A DNA stretch of 64,000 nucleotides from Sphingobacterium sp. SYP-B4668 (GCF_027627455.1 NZ_CP115483.1:2914001-2978000), one strand, 5' to 3'; counted from the first letter of the stretch, positions 53,469 through 62,700 are shown. Numbers and translations: made by a program. Notes: a model not told the origin generated them from the sequence alone.

Positions 53469-54662
53469 ATGAAATTAACTAAATTCCTTTTCGGCTACGT
53501 CGCTATCTTTTTACTCTTTGTCACCGACAGCTTCGCTCAAAAGCTCAACACCACTATTCTGCATTCTTTAAACTTTTGCGACACTATCCCTTTCGAATAC
53601 ACAAAGGGTAAAATTATTGTAAAGGCAATTGTAAATGCTAAGCCGGCTCGTTTCATATTTGACACCGGTGCTCCATTCCTAATATCCGATAGACTATGCG
53701 ATGAACTACGATTGAGCTCTCATCAACATATCAGGGTGACGGATGTATCTACTGCATCGCAAGACCTTCCTATCGTGGAGGTAAACAAGCTGGCAGTTGG
53801 GAACATCAATTTTTCAAATGCTCAGGCAATAGTTTATGAAAAAGGTAAAACTGGAATAATGGATTGCTTTGACGTAGAGGGCCTGATTGGGAGCACAATA
53901 GTAAAAGACTGTATAGTACATATAGATGCCAAGAGACAGGTCATCATTTTGACAGACCGAGTAGAAAATATAGGGATAGAGAATAGTACCCCAACAAAAA
54001 TAAGATTAGATGAGAATAGTCGTCCATTTGTACCTTTACACATCGGGGTGAAATCGAAGATTGAAGCTCTTTTTGACAGTGGCTCGGATAAAATACTGCC
54101 CCTATCATTTGCTACCTTTCAAAAGTTGGAGAAAGAAAAAGCAGTGTCGGTATTGAACAAAGGCTATGGCTCCATCTCTTCGAGCTTGTTTGGACCTGGA
54201 CAAAAGGGAAAGGAATATAGGATACATATAGGATCACTTCTAATCAACACTACGCATGTAGACGGTATAGTAGCCACAGCATCGGAATATAAGAATAAAA
54301 ATGCGATAGGGATGGGCATTAGTCAGTATGGAACGATTACTATCGACTACCCTAAAAAAAGATTTTATTTTAACCCTTATAAAGCGGTGGAGTCTGTTAA
54401 CAATCAGTCTTTTCTGGGGTTTGAGGCCCAACAAATGGGTGATAGTTTCGTTATTTCAGCTGTTTATGAAAACTCTCCTGCCGCTAAATCCGGATTAAAA
54501 TATGGGCAAAAGATTATACAAATTGACGATTTGAAGATAAATGGCTCAGAAGATGTGTGTGAGGCTTACCTTAAAGATACGCTGAAAAGAGAGTCTATTG
54601 TAATCACTATAATGGAGGAAAACGGAGAAGTAAAAATCTTAGGCGTAACACGCGAGCAATAA
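53469..54662 (+). CDS. Retropepsin-like aspartyl protease with PDZ domain
   Basis: A 397-residue exported protein with a signal peptide (1-23, DSFAQ). Two aspartyl-protease half-sites are visible: FDTGAP (Asp65) and FDSGSD (Asp203), each preceded by hydrophobic strands as in retropepsin-like lobes. Residues about 330-390 form a PDZ domain (ENSPAAKSGLKYGQKIIQID), which would bind C-terminal peptides. Together this suggests a periplasmic or surface protease, but the substrate is unknown. I chose ATG 53469; the frame opens at 53415, but the signal peptide begins at 53469. Confidence 0.82.
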   Translation: MKLTKFLFGYVAIFLLFVTDSFAQKLNTTILHSLNFCDTIPFEYTKGKIIVKAIVNAKPARFIFDTGAPFLISDRLCDELRLSSHQHIRVTDVSTASQDLPIVEVNKLAVGNINFSNAQAIVYEKGKTGIMDCFDVEGLIGSTIVKDCIVHIDAKRQVIILTDRVENIGIENSTPTKIRLDENSRPFVPLHIGVKSKIEALFDSGSDKILPLSFATFQKLEKEKAVSVLNKGYGSISSSLFGPGQKGKEYRIHIGSLLINTTHVDGIVATASEYKNKNAIGMGISQYGTITIDYPKKRFYFNPYKAVESVNNQSFLGFEAQQMGDSFVISAVYENSPAAKSGLKYGQKIIQIDDLKINGSEDVCEAYLKDTLKRESIVITIMEENGEVKILGVTREQ

Positions 54663-54765
54663 AAGGACGGAAATCTAAATCGTCGCTTACGGCAGCGGAA
54701 ATCGACTAATAAGATAAAAATAAGCCGAATACCCTCGATTGAACTAGGAACTGAACGACTAAAGA

Positions 54766-55227
54766 ATGAAATACCAGCACATTTTCAAAGCAGCCTTAAA
54801 CTGGAAGCAGCCAGCAACATCAACACATAAAATCTACAACAAAAGCCATCAAATTTCTATTGTAGGTAAAGCAGATATGCAGGTATCGGCAGCTAAAGCT
54901 TTCAAGGGAGACCCAGCATTATACAATCCGGAAGACATGTTGCTGAGCAGCTTGATGTCGTGTCACATGATGTCTTATTTGTATGTGTGTGACCGACACG
55001 ATATCGAAGTAATTTCTTATTCCGATTATGCAGAAGCGGTGCTGGAAGTAGATACAGCTGGTAGTGGTCGTATTGTACAGGTACACCTTACCCCTCAGGT
55101 AACTATCCGAAATGCCTCTCAAATAGAATTGGCGTTAAGTTTGCATAAAGAGGCAAATAAGCTCTGTTTCATAGCTAATTCATGTAATTTCCCTGTACAC
55201 CACCATGCAAAATGTAATGCAATTTAA
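54766..55227 (+). CDS. OsmC-family peroxiredoxin-like protein
   Basis: A 153-residue protein of the OsmC/Ohr superfamily, dimeric thiol peroxidases that reduce organic hydroperoxides. The two reactive cysteines are in SLMSCHMMSYL (Cys66) and NKLCFIANS (Cys134), the usual positions. The NPEDMLLSSLMSC lead-in is typical. Its reductant and substrate are unknown. Single gene. Confidence 0.88.
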   Translation: MKYQHIFKAALNWKQPATSTHKIYNKSHQISIVGKADMQVSAAKAFKGDPALYNPEDMLLSSLMSCHMMSYLYVCDRHDIEVISYSDYAEAVLEVDTAGSGRIVQVHLTPQVTIRNASQIELALSLHKEANKLCFIANSCNFPVHHHAKCNAI

Positions 55228-55402
55228 GTAGTTTAACCCAATGAGTAACGTGATTTGTCACGACAAAGGCAAGGACCGATACTAAGCAAAATAATTGTTT
55301 AAAAGCGATAGCGAAGCATAACTCCTCCCGGTATATTTAGGAAAGTCGATGCGCCTTACGGTACAGCCGGATTCGCCCCTAATCGGTCATGAACCCTCAT
55401 TA

Positions 55403-55993
55403 TCAAATTTCATCCTTTTGGATCCATTTTGTCATCTGGGGTGCTTCGTACCTTTCCATTTTATCCAGTAAATCTTCAATGGTCTCCGCAACTAATAACA
55501 TTCGTTGATTTTCGGGTTTCAATAAACCTTCATTGACCATGTGTTCGATAAATTGAATCAAATGGTCATAGAATCCATTTATATTCAAGAGGCCTACCGG
55601 CTTGTTATGTAAACCGAGCTGTCCCCAAGTAATCATCTCAAAAAGCTCTTCAAGCGTACCAAATCCACCCGGAAGCGCGACAACGGCATCTGAATAATCA
55701 TGCATAATTCGCTTACGGTCGTGCATAGTATCCACGGTAATCAATTTGGTGACTCCAGTATGTTCTCGTTCCTTGGAATTCAAGAATTGAGGAATGACAC
55801 CAATCACTTCACCTCCTTTTGACAATGCCCCATTTGCCACGGCCCCCATCAATCCAACTCTACCTCCCCCGTATACCAAACGGATACCACGTTGTGCAAA
55901 AATATGCCCCACATATGTCGCTTGTTTTTCATAACAATCGGATTGTCCTAAACTAGACGCGCAGAAAACAACAATGCTTTTAACTTTATACAT
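55403..55993 (-). CDS. LOG-family phosphoribohydrolase (TIGR00730)
   Basis: A 196-residue protein with the LOG signature: YGGGRVGLMGAVANGALSKG (near residue 40) and PGGFGTLEELFEMITWGQLG (near 110), the PGGxGTxxE motif that binds the nucleotide. Family members cleave the N-glycosidic bond of cytokinin riboside monophosphates or of AMP-like nucleotides; the bacterial role is often nucleotide salvage. I used ATG 55993; a TTG two codons earlier opens the frame. Confidence 0.9.
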   Translation of the reverse strand: MYKVKSIVVFCASSLGQSDCYEKQATYVGHIFAQRGIRLVYGGGRVGLMGAVANGALSKGGEVIGVIPQFLNSKEREHTGVTKLITVDTMHDRKRIMHDYSDAVVALPGGFGTLEELFEMITWGQLGLHNKPVGLLNINGFYDHLIQFIEHMVNEGLLKPENQRMLLVAETIEDLLDKMERYEAPQMTKWIQKDEI

Positions 55994-56157
55994 AAACAAT
56001 TATAAACAAATTTGTGCATCTCTCGTGTTTTTTAGACAAAATGAATATGACTAGAGGTCTTCTTGAACTTATAAAAGATATCTCAATAAAAGACAATAAT
56101 CTTATATTTACGATACTAAAGGAATGACGATTTTAAAGATATTTGGCTATCATCAAA

Positions 56158-56958
56158 ATGACATTTGAAGAAATAACAAGTAATGACCTCGAAGAATTAA
56201 GAACCTTAGGTCCGGATGATTGGAACGATATCGTTCCAGACTTTGAATTTTACATTCGGTCTCCCTACTGCCATCCCATCAAAGTTGTTGAAGCAAAAAG
56301 AATTATCGGAATAGGATCGTTAATTATATTTGAGCACACAGCTTGGTTGGCGCATATCATTGTAGATACTTCTTCTAGGGGCCGAGGTATCGGAGCAATG
56401 ATCGTCAACGAATTGATTCAAATTTCAACCGTTAAAGGGATAAAAAGTTGTCTGCTCATTGCTACGGAATTGGGAAAACCCATATATCTTCGAGCTGGAT
56501 TTAGAATAGTAGGCGAATATACATTTCTCAAAAGAGATAAAGGATGGCCATATTTTAAGATATCAGAAGATGTAATACCCTTTGAAGAAAAGTATCGACA
56601 TGCTCTTTATAAATTAGACCAACGAATTTCGGGTGAAAATCGTGAGAATATACTAAAGGAGCAGTTGCGTGAATGTTTGATATACGTCAAAGAGGAAAAA
56701 GTCGAGGGGTACTACATGCCAAATCTAAAAGAAGGGATGATCTTCGCAAATACGGTTCATGCAGGAATAGAACTTATGAAAATAAAATATGAAACTATTG
56801 ACAAAGCAGTGCTTCCTTCGGCCAACTTTCAGGCCCTCGCCTTTCTCAAACAGAATGGATTTATTGAAACAGCCACGGCTCCAAGAATGGCTGTAGGGCC
56901 AGATATAAACTGGGAACCAACGAAGATGTACAGCAGAATTGCCGGGAGTCTAGGGTAA
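56158..56958 (+). CDS. GNAT acetyltransferase, two-domain type
   Basis: A 266-residue protein. The N-terminal GNAT domain (1-130) contains IVDTSSRGRGIGAMIVNEL, with the acetyl-CoA loop RGRGIG near residue 80, and RAGFRIVGEY near 120. The C-terminal half (about 150-266) has a second, degenerate GNAT-like domain ending LPSANFQALAFLKQNGFIET. The substrate is unknown. I used ATG 56158; an upstream TTG would add five residues. Confidence 0.82.
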   Translation: MTFEEITSNDLEELRTLGPDDWNDIVPDFEFYIRSPYCHPIKVVEAKRIIGIGSLIIFEHTAWLAHIIVDTSSRGRGIGAMIVNELIQISTVKGIKSCLLIATELGKPIYLRAGFRIVGEYTFLKRDKGWPYFKISEDVIPFEEKYRHALYKLDQRISGENRENILKEQLRECLIYVKEEKVEGYYMPNLKEGMIFANTVHAGIELMKIKYETIDKAVLPSANFQALAFLKQNGFIETATAPRMAVGPDINWEPTKMYSRIAGSLG

Positions 56959-57065
56959 TGATAACGTTAATTAGCGCCTTTCTCCACACGAGCAAATTGT
57001 TGCCGATCAAACAGAAGGTTTACGATTTGATGCGTGTTGACTATGAAGAGATTTAATACCTGAAT

Positions 57066-57452
57066 ATGATAACCATACAGAATATATTGAAGCAAGTACT
57101 GATTGCCTCCACCCTTTTGATGGTATGTAGTTGTAGTTCGACCAATTCAGAAAAAACTGCACTAGTAGGCAAATGGGAAGGGTCGCTTAAAGATTCAACA
57201 AGTGGAGATAGCCTTGAAAAGATTATCTTGGAATTTACCACGAACGGCGAATTGCGTCAACATTTAGGTGAAGGGCAATTACAAAATACGATAGAATCGG
57301 AATATGAGGTGAAAAATGGTCAAATCATCACAATAGAGAAGGAGACCAAGGAAAGGGACAAAAGTAGTTACAACATAGTAAACGACACCTTGACGATCGT
57401 TTATGAAGGGCTTACGAATACGTACATCAAGTTAAAGCAAGAAAAGGAATAA
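57066..57452 (+). CDS. Lipocalin-like lipoprotein
   Basis: A 128-residue lipoprotein (lipidation Cys21 or Cys23, MVCSC). After the signal, LVGKWEGSLKDSTSG and alternating beta strands (KIILEFTTNGELRQHL, YEVKNGQIITIEKE, YNIVNDTLTIVYEG) fit the small lipocalin-like/DUF5640 fold common in Bacteroidota. Ligand unknown. Followed by a short hairpin. Confidence 0.65.
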   Translation: MITIQNILKQVLIASTLLMVCSCSSTNSEKTALVGKWEGSLKDSTSGDSLEKIILEFTTNGELRQHLGEGQLQNTIESEYEVKNGQIITIEKETKERDKSSYNIVNDTLTIVYEGLTNTYIKLKQEKE

Positions 57453-57455
57453 ATA

Positions 57456-57482
57456 AGGCTATCTACATCTGATAAATAGCCT
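57456..57482 (+). terminator. Short hairpin after the lipocalin-like gene
   Basis: AGGCTAT (57456-57462) and ATAGCCT (57476-57482) form a 7-bp stem followed by CTTT. It lies in the 55-bp gap between convergent genes and may act on both strands. Confidence 0.45.
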
Positions 57483-57507
57483 CTTTACCTTAAAATAATG
57501 CTTGACG

Positions 57508-57909
57508 TTAAATCGATAACACCCACCTTACATCAAAGAGGTCCGTGATTTCGATGAGTGTCTGATTTTCCCAATTTTTCGTTGGAAGCATAGTCATACC
57601 ACCTGTCAATCGCTCTGCAAGCAGCTTTCTATCAGCAATCGTCTTACAGGAGAGAAAAATAGCTATGTAATTGCCGATTTCCCGCCCCTCGTCATGCACT
57701 AAATCTGAACCGTGAATGATGACACTGCTGGAAATTAGGGAACCACTGATGATCGGCGCTTCTGTGTACCCCTCTAATTTGGCCTCCAAAACTTCAAAGT
57801 ACAAGAATCCTCCAAAACATTTTTGATAAGATGTAAGTGCTTTCTTACAATTTCCAGCGAACGTAATGAAGATACCACTGGTTGCTCTAGCGCGATCTTG
57901 AACAAACAT
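57508..57909 (-). CDS. VOC-family protein (PhnB-like)
   Basis: A protein of about 133 residues resembling PhnB/3-demethylubiquinone-methyltransferase-like VOC proteins: ASGIFITFAGNCKKALTSYQ, FGGFLYFEVL, SGSLISSSVIIHGSD, NYIAIFLSCKTIADRKLLAE, and the closing TDLFDVRWVLSI. It probably binds a small molecule; no activity is assigned. I used ATG 57909 (MFVQDRARATSG). A longer start would overlap the SRPBCC gene, which ends 10 bp upstream, so the two are probably co-transcribed. Confidence 0.82.
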   Translation of the reverse strand: MFVQDRARATSGIFITFAGNCKKALTSYQKCFGGFLYFEVLEAKLEGYTEAPIISGSLISSSVIIHGSDLVHDEGREIGNYIAIFLSCKTIADRKLLAERLTGGMTMLPTKNWENQTLIEITDLFDVRWVLSI

Positions 57910-57919
57910 ATTATAGGGA

Positions 57920-58369
57920 TTAGGCTTCCGGGATATCAGGTTCAACTAATTTTTTCATTTTATCCAGCGACTCTTGCCAACCTAGGTAGCACATTTCAAC
58001 CGGAATCATATCTGGAATATTTTCTTGTATGACTTTCAACTCGGTACCGCACGAGACTTTATTCAACCACACAGTAGTCGTTATTTCGCCAGGCAAATTT
58101 GGATTATCAAACCGATCGACGTATTTGACTAGTTCGTTAGGCACAATTTCCAAATACTCCCCACCGAAAGAATGCCCCTTGCCCGTACTGAAATTAATAA
58201 AGGTCATTTTGAATACGCCACCGATCTTAAAGTCCATCTCTTGCACCGTACAGATAAAACCGTAAGGTGGCAACCAACTGGCGTGTGCTACCGGATCTGC
58301 AAAGGCACGAAATACTTTTTCAGGACTCGCCTGAATAATCCTATGTAAGGAAACACTATTATTTTTCAT
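57920..58369 (-). CDS. SRPBCC/AHSA1-like protein
   Basis: A 149-residue START-like domain of the Hsp90-activator-homologue type: HRIIQASPEKVFRAFADPVA at the N-terminus, WLPPYGF, FKIGGVFKMTF, GGEYLEIVPNELVKYVDRF and the final GWQESLDKMKKLVE helix. These domains bind hydrophobic ligands; the bacterial function is unclear. Forms a small minus-strand set with the VOC, DoxX-like and second SRPBCC genes. Confidence 0.88.
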   Translation of the reverse strand: MKNNSVSLHRIIQASPEKVFRAFADPVAHASWLPPYGFICTVQEMDFKIGGVFKMTFINFSTGKGHSFGGEYLEIVPNELVKYVDRFDNPNLPGEITTTVWLNKVSCGTELKVIQENIPDMIPVEMCYLGWQESLDKMKKLVEPDIPEA

Positions 58370-58505
58370 CGTTATAGATTTTTTAGATTTGACTTATTCA
58401 TTATTAAATTCTTCATTTCGCCTATATCCGAATCGCACTTACTGATTTATTGGCATTCGGACTGTGAGATGATATAGCGTATATCTATCCTTTAGTTAAC
58501 TGCCC

Positions 58506-58871
58506 TTATCTAATCTTGTTGTTGTAAATATAAGAGACTGCAAGTATGCCAAGTACCACAACTGGCATCAACATAAATCCAATATTCTTGTCAACAAACG
58601 CATGACTAATAAAGGCAAAAATAAGACTAAAAGAAAGACCAGCATATGCCCACTCTCTTACAGTAGCAGACATTTTGGGATAGGCAATTGCTATCACACC
58701 CAGTACTTTGCAAATAATAAGTGTATAGGCAAAGTAATCGGGATATCCTAAAGGTTTTGTGCCTGCATTTGCATATTGCGGAGCAAAAAGAAGAGTGCCA
58801 AGTGGCATTACACCTTCCCAGAGGATAAGGATGACCGTCGCTATCCAAAAGATAATTTTGTTCTTTTTCAT
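58506..58871 (-). CDS. DoxX-like membrane protein
   Basis: A 121-residue protein with four hydrophobic helices (about 5-25, 45-65, 72-92, 97-115). The motif LGYPDYFAYTLIICKVLGVIA fits the DoxX-like group often found beside SRPBCC and VOC genes. No biochemical role is established. Confidence 0.82.
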   Translation of the reverse strand: MKKNKIIFWIATVILILWEGVMPLGTLLFAPQYANAGTKPLGYPDYFAYTLIICKVLGVIAIAYPKMSATVREWAYAGLSFSLIFAFISHAFVDKNIGFMLMPVVVLGILAVSYIYNNKIR

Positions 58872-58994
58872 GGTTATAAACTACTAATAAGTGACTGATT
58901 CCACACACTTTAACTATAGACCGGAATTAGGGATCTGCTCACACTTGTTATGTGTGCGTAATATTTCCGTCCAGTCCATGTGAATAACCGCCAA

Positions 58995-59414
58995 TTATTT
59001 CATTGTTACATATTTTACGAAGTTATCTAAAATAGCTTGCCACCCTTGTTTCTGAAATTCAGGATCATTTTGTGTCTCTGGATCAAAAATTGTTGTCAAC
59101 ACCGTTTGACCATGATCCTCTTGAAATACTGTACTAACAGTACGACCATCGGACATCGTATAGGTGATTTCTTTATAACGCTCGACCGTATCATATATTC
59201 CTTCAAAATCAAATCCAAAGCTGCCATCTTTGGCTTCCATTCTATTCTTGAACTTACCGTGTACGCGGAGGTCATTTTCGCTGGCTGGGCAATGCCAGCT
59301 TGGGTCGGGAGTATTCCATTGCATGATATCGGAAGGTGTATTCCAAGCGTGCCATACTTTCTCTACGGGAGCATTGATTGTTGCTTCTACCTTGATTTTT
59401 GTTTGTTGTGTCAT
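58995..59414 (-). CDS. SRPBCC/AHSA1-like protein
   Basis: A 139-residue START-like domain: IKVEATINAPVEKVWHAWNT, WNTPDPSWHCPASENDLRVH, FDFEGIYDTVERYKEITYTM, then QKGWQAILDNFVKYV. It is the first gene of the minus-strand set and is divergent from the GlxA-type regulator, 137 bp away from its chosen start, which makes regulation by that protein plausible. Confidence 0.88.
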   Translation of the reverse strand: MTQQTKIKVEATINAPVEKVWHAWNTPSDIMQWNTPDPSWHCPASENDLRVHGKFKNRMEAKDGSFGFDFEGIYDTVERYKEITYTMSDGRTVSTVFQEDHGQTVLTTIFDPETQNDPEFQKQGWQAILDNFVKYVTMK

Positions 59415-59551
59415 TGCTTAAAATTTTTGGTTTATAATGCTACTACAAAGATGGGACAGGTTACAAAATTCCAACCATTGCAAAAACGACAACTTTAGGG
59501 GTGTATTACGACAGAAACAATATGTATATTTACTTTACTAACGAAAAAGAT

Positions 59552-60529
59552 ATGCGCATCTCAGTTTTTGTACCTCAACACGGAGTAATAGAAGCAATTA
59601 CTCCGGCATTCAGGACCTTTCATACGGCTAATGAATTTCTTACGGTATTTGGGAAAAAACCAATTTTTGATGTAGAATACGTGGGTTTGCAGGAATATGT
59701 GCCCGCCAATAATGGCGAGTATACGATAAAAACGAATCGACTTATTAGCGATGTCACCCAAACAGATTTGCTTATCATACCGCCCACTTTAGGGGATATG
59801 GACTACGGCATAAAAGCAAATGCAGAGGCCATACCCTATTTTACAAAGCTACATTTAAAGGGAACCAGTCTCGCTAGCTTATGTGTGGGAGCTTTCCTCC
59901 TAGCAGAAACTGGATTGCTAACCGGTAAAAAATGTTCTACACATTGGGCATATATCAATGAGTTTAGGGAAAAATACCCACAAGTAGAAGTAGAAGATGG
60001 CGCCATAATAACCGAATATGAGAATATCTATAGTAGCGGTGGCGCTAGCAGCCTCTGGAACCTAATACTTTACCTAGTAGAGAAGTATTCTGATAGAGAG
60101 ACTGCCGTGATGATTGCCAAATATTTTGCTTTGGATATCAGTAGAGACAGCCAATCTCAATTTGCTATCTTTAGAGGACAGAGAAATCATAGTGACGCTG
60201 AGATGCAGAAAGCGCAGGACTATATAGAAAAAAACTATGAAGGAAAAATTACCGTTGAGGATTTAGCAAACCTTACTAGCGTAGGCCGGCGAACATTTGA
60301 AAGAAGATTTAAAGAAGCGACAAACAATACTCCTATTGAGTACATACAGCGAGTACGAATTGAAGCTGCTAAGAAATTTTTTGAGGCATCCCGGAAAAAC
60401 GTATCTGAGGTCATGTATGATGTAGGGTACACGGATACTAAAGCATTCAGGGACATTTTTAAAAAAATTACAGGTCTTACGCCGATAGAGTATCGGAATA
60501 AATTTGCGAAGGTTTCGAACGAAGTATAG
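59552..60529 (+). CDS. GlxA-type AraC regulator with DJ-1/PfpI domain
   Basis: A regulator of about 325 residues. The N-terminal half is a DJ-1/PfpI-like amidotransferase-fold domain with the nucleophile-elbow region ASLCVGAFLLAETGLLTGKK and STHWAY; the C-terminal half is an AraC DNA-binding domain with ITVEDLANLTSVGRRTFERR and VSEVMYDVGYTDTKAFRDIF, ending TGLTPIEYRNK. It likely senses a small molecule and controls the divergent SRPBCC/DoxX/VOC genes. Starts at ATG 59522 or GTG 59501 are also open; 59552 fits the usual family N-terminus best. Confidence 0.85.
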   Translation: MRISVFVPQHGVIEAITPAFRTFHTANEFLTVFGKKPIFDVEYVGLQEYVPANNGEYTIKTNRLISDVTQTDLLIIPPTLGDMDYGIKANAEAIPYFTKLHLKGTSLASLCVGAFLLAETGLLTGKKCSTHWAYINEFREKYPQVEVEDGAIITEYENIYSSGGASSLWNLILYLVEKYSDRETAVMIAKYFALDISRDSQSQFAIFRGQRNHSDAEMQKAQDYIEKNYEGKITVEDLANLTSVGRRTFERRFKEATNNTPIEYIQRVRIEAAKKFFEASRKNVSEVMYDVGYTDTKAFRDIFKKITGLTPIEYRNKFAKVSNEV

Positions 60530-60535
60530 GGCTCA

Positions 60536-60877
60536 TCATAAGAGATTAATTACTTTTTCCAGCGGGCGACCAATAATCGCCTTTCCGTCTTTTATGATAA
60601 TTGGTCGTTCTATCAATATCGGGTGCTTTAACATAATCTCAAGCCAATCCTCATCACTTAAAATAAGGCTTGCGAATTGTTGCTGAAATAGTGACTCATT
60701 CTGTCGTATAAGCTCAAACGGCTTCATTTGGAGTAACTTCAAGATGGCAATCAATTCCGCTTTACTCGGCACGTCGTAAAGATACTCCTGCACTTGGAGT
60801 TCAATCTGACTCTGATTTAGCAAATCTAGTGCAGCACAGCTTTTACTACACATCTTATTGTGATATATCTTGATCAT
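60536..60877 (-). CDS. ArsC/Spx-like thioredoxin-fold protein
   Basis: A 113-residue ArsC-family protein: IYHNKMCSKSCAALDLL with the redox Cys10, then HPILIERPIIIKDGKAIIGR with the conserved Arg-Pro. The usual P-x-C-S-x-S-R start is here M-C-S-K-S-C, so the residue after the second Ser is Cys14 rather than Arg. The pair Cys10/Cys14 might form a disulfide. Whether it reduces arsenate or acts as a redox adaptor is open. Convergent with the GlxA-type gene (6-bp gap). Confidence 0.85.
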   Translation of the reverse strand: MIKIYHNKMCSKSCAALDLLNQSQIELQVQEYLYDVPSKAELIAILKLLQMKPFELIRQNESLFQQQFASLILSDEDWLEIMLKHPILIERPIIIKDGKAIIGRPLEKVINLL

Positions 60878-61028
60878 GATTACTATTTAATGGCTCTTCG
60901 CATCGTCTTAAAGCTTGTATAGCACATCTTCCCATACATAGGCTTCATATTACTGTTTTTTATGGAAATTATGATAGTTTGCAGATGGATTAGTTTCCTG
61001 GGCCAAACTATGAGGATTTGTCCCTTAT

Positions 61029-61511
61029 TTATTGGATCTTTTTTTGATTGTTCAATATTTTCTTTATCATTACTATTTGACCGAGGTGGTAATAGCTATG
61101 CTCTATCATCGCCTCTATATTCCTCAAATAAGTCCCATACTTTTCTTCAACAAAATATTCAGAGAGTCGACCCTCAGGCAACCGCTCTACAAGTTCTGCA
61201 AATTCTTCGGCATCTCTCCAAAATTTGAGAAGAAAATTAGTCCATTGTTCCTGTGATTGAATGAGCTGGAAATCGAAACTATACTTATCTTTTATATCCA
61301 GTGCACCCCCCAACAATACTAGTCTAATTCCATTGATGTAATAGTGAACATGTTGCGCAAGAACCGAAATGGAATTTAAATCTAGAAGTCTCGTTATTGC
61401 GACTTGCCAATCCAAATTTCCCAATTGATCTTTATAATTTGTATTTGCTATCCAGACCCCATTTAGGATCACCTCTCGAAATCTATTTGCAAGTTTAACT
61501 TGACTTGTCAT
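61029..61511 (-). CDS. DinB-like protein (DUF1572 type)
   Basis: A 160-residue four-helix protein of the DinB superfamily. Candidate metal ligands are His54 or His56 (AQHVHYYI) and the His pair in IEHSYYHLGQIVMIKK near residues 137-142. The activity is unknown. It is 64 bp from the methionine aminopeptidase gene on the same strand and may share its transcript. Confidence 0.75.
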   Translation of the reverse strand: MTSQVKLANRFREVILNGVWIANTNYKDQLGNLDWQVAITRLLDLNSISVLAQHVHYYINGIRLVLLGGALDIKDKYSFDFQLIQSQEQWTNFLLKFWRDAEEFAELVERLPEGRLSEYFVEEKYGTYLRNIEAMIEHSYYHLGQIVMIKKILNNQKKIQ

Positions 61512-61574
61512 AGTTCCCTCCGCCCCTAGTTAATATCCAACCCAGATACTCACGAGAGCCTCGTTGAGCATGAT

Positions 61575-62339
61575 TTAGGACCATATGTGATTACCTTCTG
61601 TTAATATAATCGGTTTTCCATCTGTTATGACGATGGTATGTTCATGCTGTGCCATGTATCCTCCTTTATTACCAACCATTGTCCAACCGTCACTGAGCTC
61701 TGTTGCATAAGTAGATGATGTAGAGATAAACGTTTCAATCGCGACGACCGAATTCTTTTTAAATCGCCGTTGATCAAACCTGTTTTTGTAGTTTAGTAAT
61801 TCGTCTGGCTCTTCGTGCAAACTCCTTCCTATACCGTGACCGCCAAGATTTTTGATAACTTTATATCCCTTTTTTCTTGCTTCAGACTCCATCAAATGTC
61901 CTACATCAGCTATTTTGACTCCGCCACGGATATTGTCTATCGCTTTTCTTAAGATATCTTTGGATGCATCCACTAGTTTTTGATGTTGATGGATATCTGT
62001 GCCTAGTACAAACGATGCTCCATTGTCCGACCAAAAGCCATTAAGTTCGGCCGAAACATCAATATTTATTAAATCACCATCTTGGAGTACACGCCTATCT
62101 GAGGGAATGCCATGGCAAAACTCATCATCAACACTAATACAAGTCCACCCAGGGAATCCATAGGTTAAAAAAGGAGCTGAATTTGCACCAAATTCGGTCA
62201 AAATATTTGCACCATATTCATCCAAGTCTTTCGTGCTCATTCCAGGTTGAGCGTAGTCAATCATTTTTCTTAATGTATAGGCAACAGCTTTACTTGCCTC
62301 CTGCATTCCTATTAATTCGGATTGTGATGTTATGGACAT
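61575..62339 (-). CDS. map: Methionine aminopeptidase, type I
   Basis: A 254-residue enzyme that removes the initiator methionine from nascent proteins. All five metal ligands are in place: Asp94 (INIDVS), Asp105 (GFWSDNGA), His168 (GHGIGRSLHE), Glu202 (VVAIETF) and Glu233 (AQHEHTI); His76 (CHGIPSD) is the usual substrate-side histidine. The spacing matches the E. coli enzyme within a few residues. It is not next to ribosomal-protein genes, the common location, so it may be a second copy; the genome would have to be checked. Confidence 0.93.
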   Translation of the reverse strand: MSITSQSELIGMQEASKAVAYTLRKMIDYAQPGMSTKDLDEYGANILTEFGANSAPFLTYGFPGWTCISVDDEFCHGIPSDRRVLQDGDLINIDVSAELNGFWSDNGASFVLGTDIHQHQKLVDASKDILRKAIDNIRGGVKIADVGHLMESEARKKGYKVIKNLGGHGIGRSLHEEPDELLNYKNRFDQRRFKKNSVVAIETFISTSSTYATELSDGWTMVGNKGGYMAQHEHTIVITDGKPIILTEGNHIWS

Positions 62340-62700
62340 TTCGATATTTTATTAGCACCTTATTGTCCTTTCTGGAGCTTCTCATTCAATGACAATCCAA
62401 TGACAATCAGCGAATTGAAAACGATACACCCCCTCTTTGGACACTCAAATTTACCAAAAAAATATCGAGAATAATGTATCTATTCCTTTATAATCTACCA
62501 TCAAGGAGATGATTTGACATAAAATAAACGGTAAAAACTAATCTGCTGGCAGCCCCAAAGTCTATCGTCAACATTAATTAAATTCTTATGTAAGAATTTA
62601 GAAACTGTAATTCCTCTAGGGCTGAATCATCGTAAACTATCTCTCCATTATTCAGGAAAAATATATTGGGGAAACAAATCTATATGTGTCCTTATGAGAG
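62340..62700. other. Intergenic region, no gene seen
   Basis: About 360 bp, AT-rich, between the aminopeptidase and NamZ-like genes. No protein, RNA or strong hairpin is recognisable; it holds the aminopeptidase promoter region by position. Confidence 0.35.

Noticed and set aside
55228..55402. Possible gene remnant between OsmC and LOG genes
   Set aside because: Short open stretches only, no recognisable family pattern.
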